Shown: in pieces, positions 63,745-64,000 of the stretch
How the letters are laid out: each line of letters begins with the position of its first letter
Numbering within the stretch: position 1 is the stretch's first letter
Origin: Aliiroseovarius marinus
Lineage (GTDB): Bacteria > Pseudomonadota > Alphaproteobacteria > Rhodobacterales > Rhodobacteraceae
NCBI RefSeq assembly: GCF_004360145.1
Contig: NZ_SAIT01000016.1
Location: forward strand, 36,434 to 100,433
Length of the DNA stretch: 64,000 nt
Direction of reading: 5' to 3'
Made by a program: the position numbers and the translations under genes
Notes under the pieces: model-generated
Told to the model about the DNA's origin: nothing
The model's database searches: none
The model's input: the letters and a program-made list of their open reading frames with translations, nothing else

Positions 63745-64000
63745 GGCCTGCAGCCGAAACCGGGTTTGTAGCCAGCAATCGCTAGAAAAACACGGGCGCG
63801 CCTTCTTAGCGAGGGCGCGCTTTTCGTATGAAATGGCGCCGCGAAAGGGCTGCAATCAAGGCCTGCTGGACCGATTCCCCGCAATCGTGCCGCAAAGTCC
63901 TGAAAAACAGATGGTTTCCGCATAAAAAACAAGGTTTCGATTGCTTTTTTGCGCAGAATATATAAAGGGCGGCGCAATATTGGACCACGGTAGCGCCGCC
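63745..64000. other. Intergenic region after nrdJ (right window edge)
   Basis: No gene is supported here. It holds the nrdJ terminator (63797-63825) and then an AT-rich patch with TATATA at 63959-63964 that might be a promoter -10 for a gene beyond the edge. Confidence 0.4.
63797..63825 (+). terminator. Intrinsic terminator of nrdJ
   Basis: GCGCGCCT-N9-GGGCGCGC followed by TTTT, about 50 bp past the stop. Confidence 0.8.

Overview
The window is dense, GC-rich alphaproteobacterial chromosome. Gene content and order point to the Rhodobacterales (Roseobacter group): a ccr/ecm ethylmalonyl-CoA pathway locus, a PutA without its own DNA-binding domain beside a divergent Lrp-type regulator, a divergent metF/metR pair, a B12-dependent class II ribonucleotide reductase, an nfu-tsaB-rimI cluster, a DUF1489 gene, TIGR02186 coupled to a TauE/SafE permease, and a LuxR/LuxI pair. 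I saw no prophage, insertion sequence, CRISPR array or plasmid functions. All calls come from reading the sequence; no database search was run.

Layout. 1-9.8 kb: 5' part of an MsbA-like ABC exporter, a Cys-based phosphatase, two PLP aminotransferases, valS, a small secreted protein, pgm and an Lrp regulator. 9.9-19.6 kb: a fold-III amino acid decarboxylase, a thioesterase, metF/metR, suhB, a pilin-like peptide, a rhomboid protease gene broken by a homopolymer frameshift, and putA/putR. 19.6 kb: tRNA-Leu(TAA). 19.8-31.4 kb: a reductive pyrimidine catabolism region with an NMT1/THI5-type ABC importer, dihydropyrimidinase, a small unknown protein, a ureidopropionase-type amidohydrolase, two tandem RutR-like TetR regulators, a DMT permease and preA/preT. 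31.5-40.3 kb: mixed housekeeping and accessory genes (ychF, trpA, an FAD oxidoreductase, DUF2478, DUF1989, creD, deoD, a DUF4329 protein, a CAP-domain protein). 40.4-45.5 kb: ecm, an acyltransferase and ccr. 45.7-47.3 kb: a small ORF overlapping luxR, then luxI. 47.4-52.3 kb: a RecD-like helicase, an SDR, TIGR02186 and TauE/SafE. 51.5-57.0 kb: a BMP-type nucleoside ABC importer with purine nucleoside phosphorylase. 57.2-64 kb: rimI, tsaB, an NFU1-like protein, a membrane protein, UspA, a branched-chain aminotransferase, DUF1489 and nrdJ.

How it works together. The strongest functional theme is nucleobase and nucleoside salvage: an apparent pyrimidine import and degradation regulon (19.8-31.4 kb), a purine nucleoside importer coupled to punA (51.5-57.0 kb), and a separate deoD. 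A near-RutR palindrome sits upstream of preT, and a 13-bp-arm inverted repeat lies in the divergent hyuC/tetR interval. Carbon metabolism is represented by the ethylmalonyl-CoA pathway and proline catabolism. The least explained elements are the 98-aa protein coupled to both its neighbours in the pyrimidine operon, the small ORF that overlaps luxR, a repeat found in two tail-to-tail intergenic gaps, and the rhomboid frameshift.
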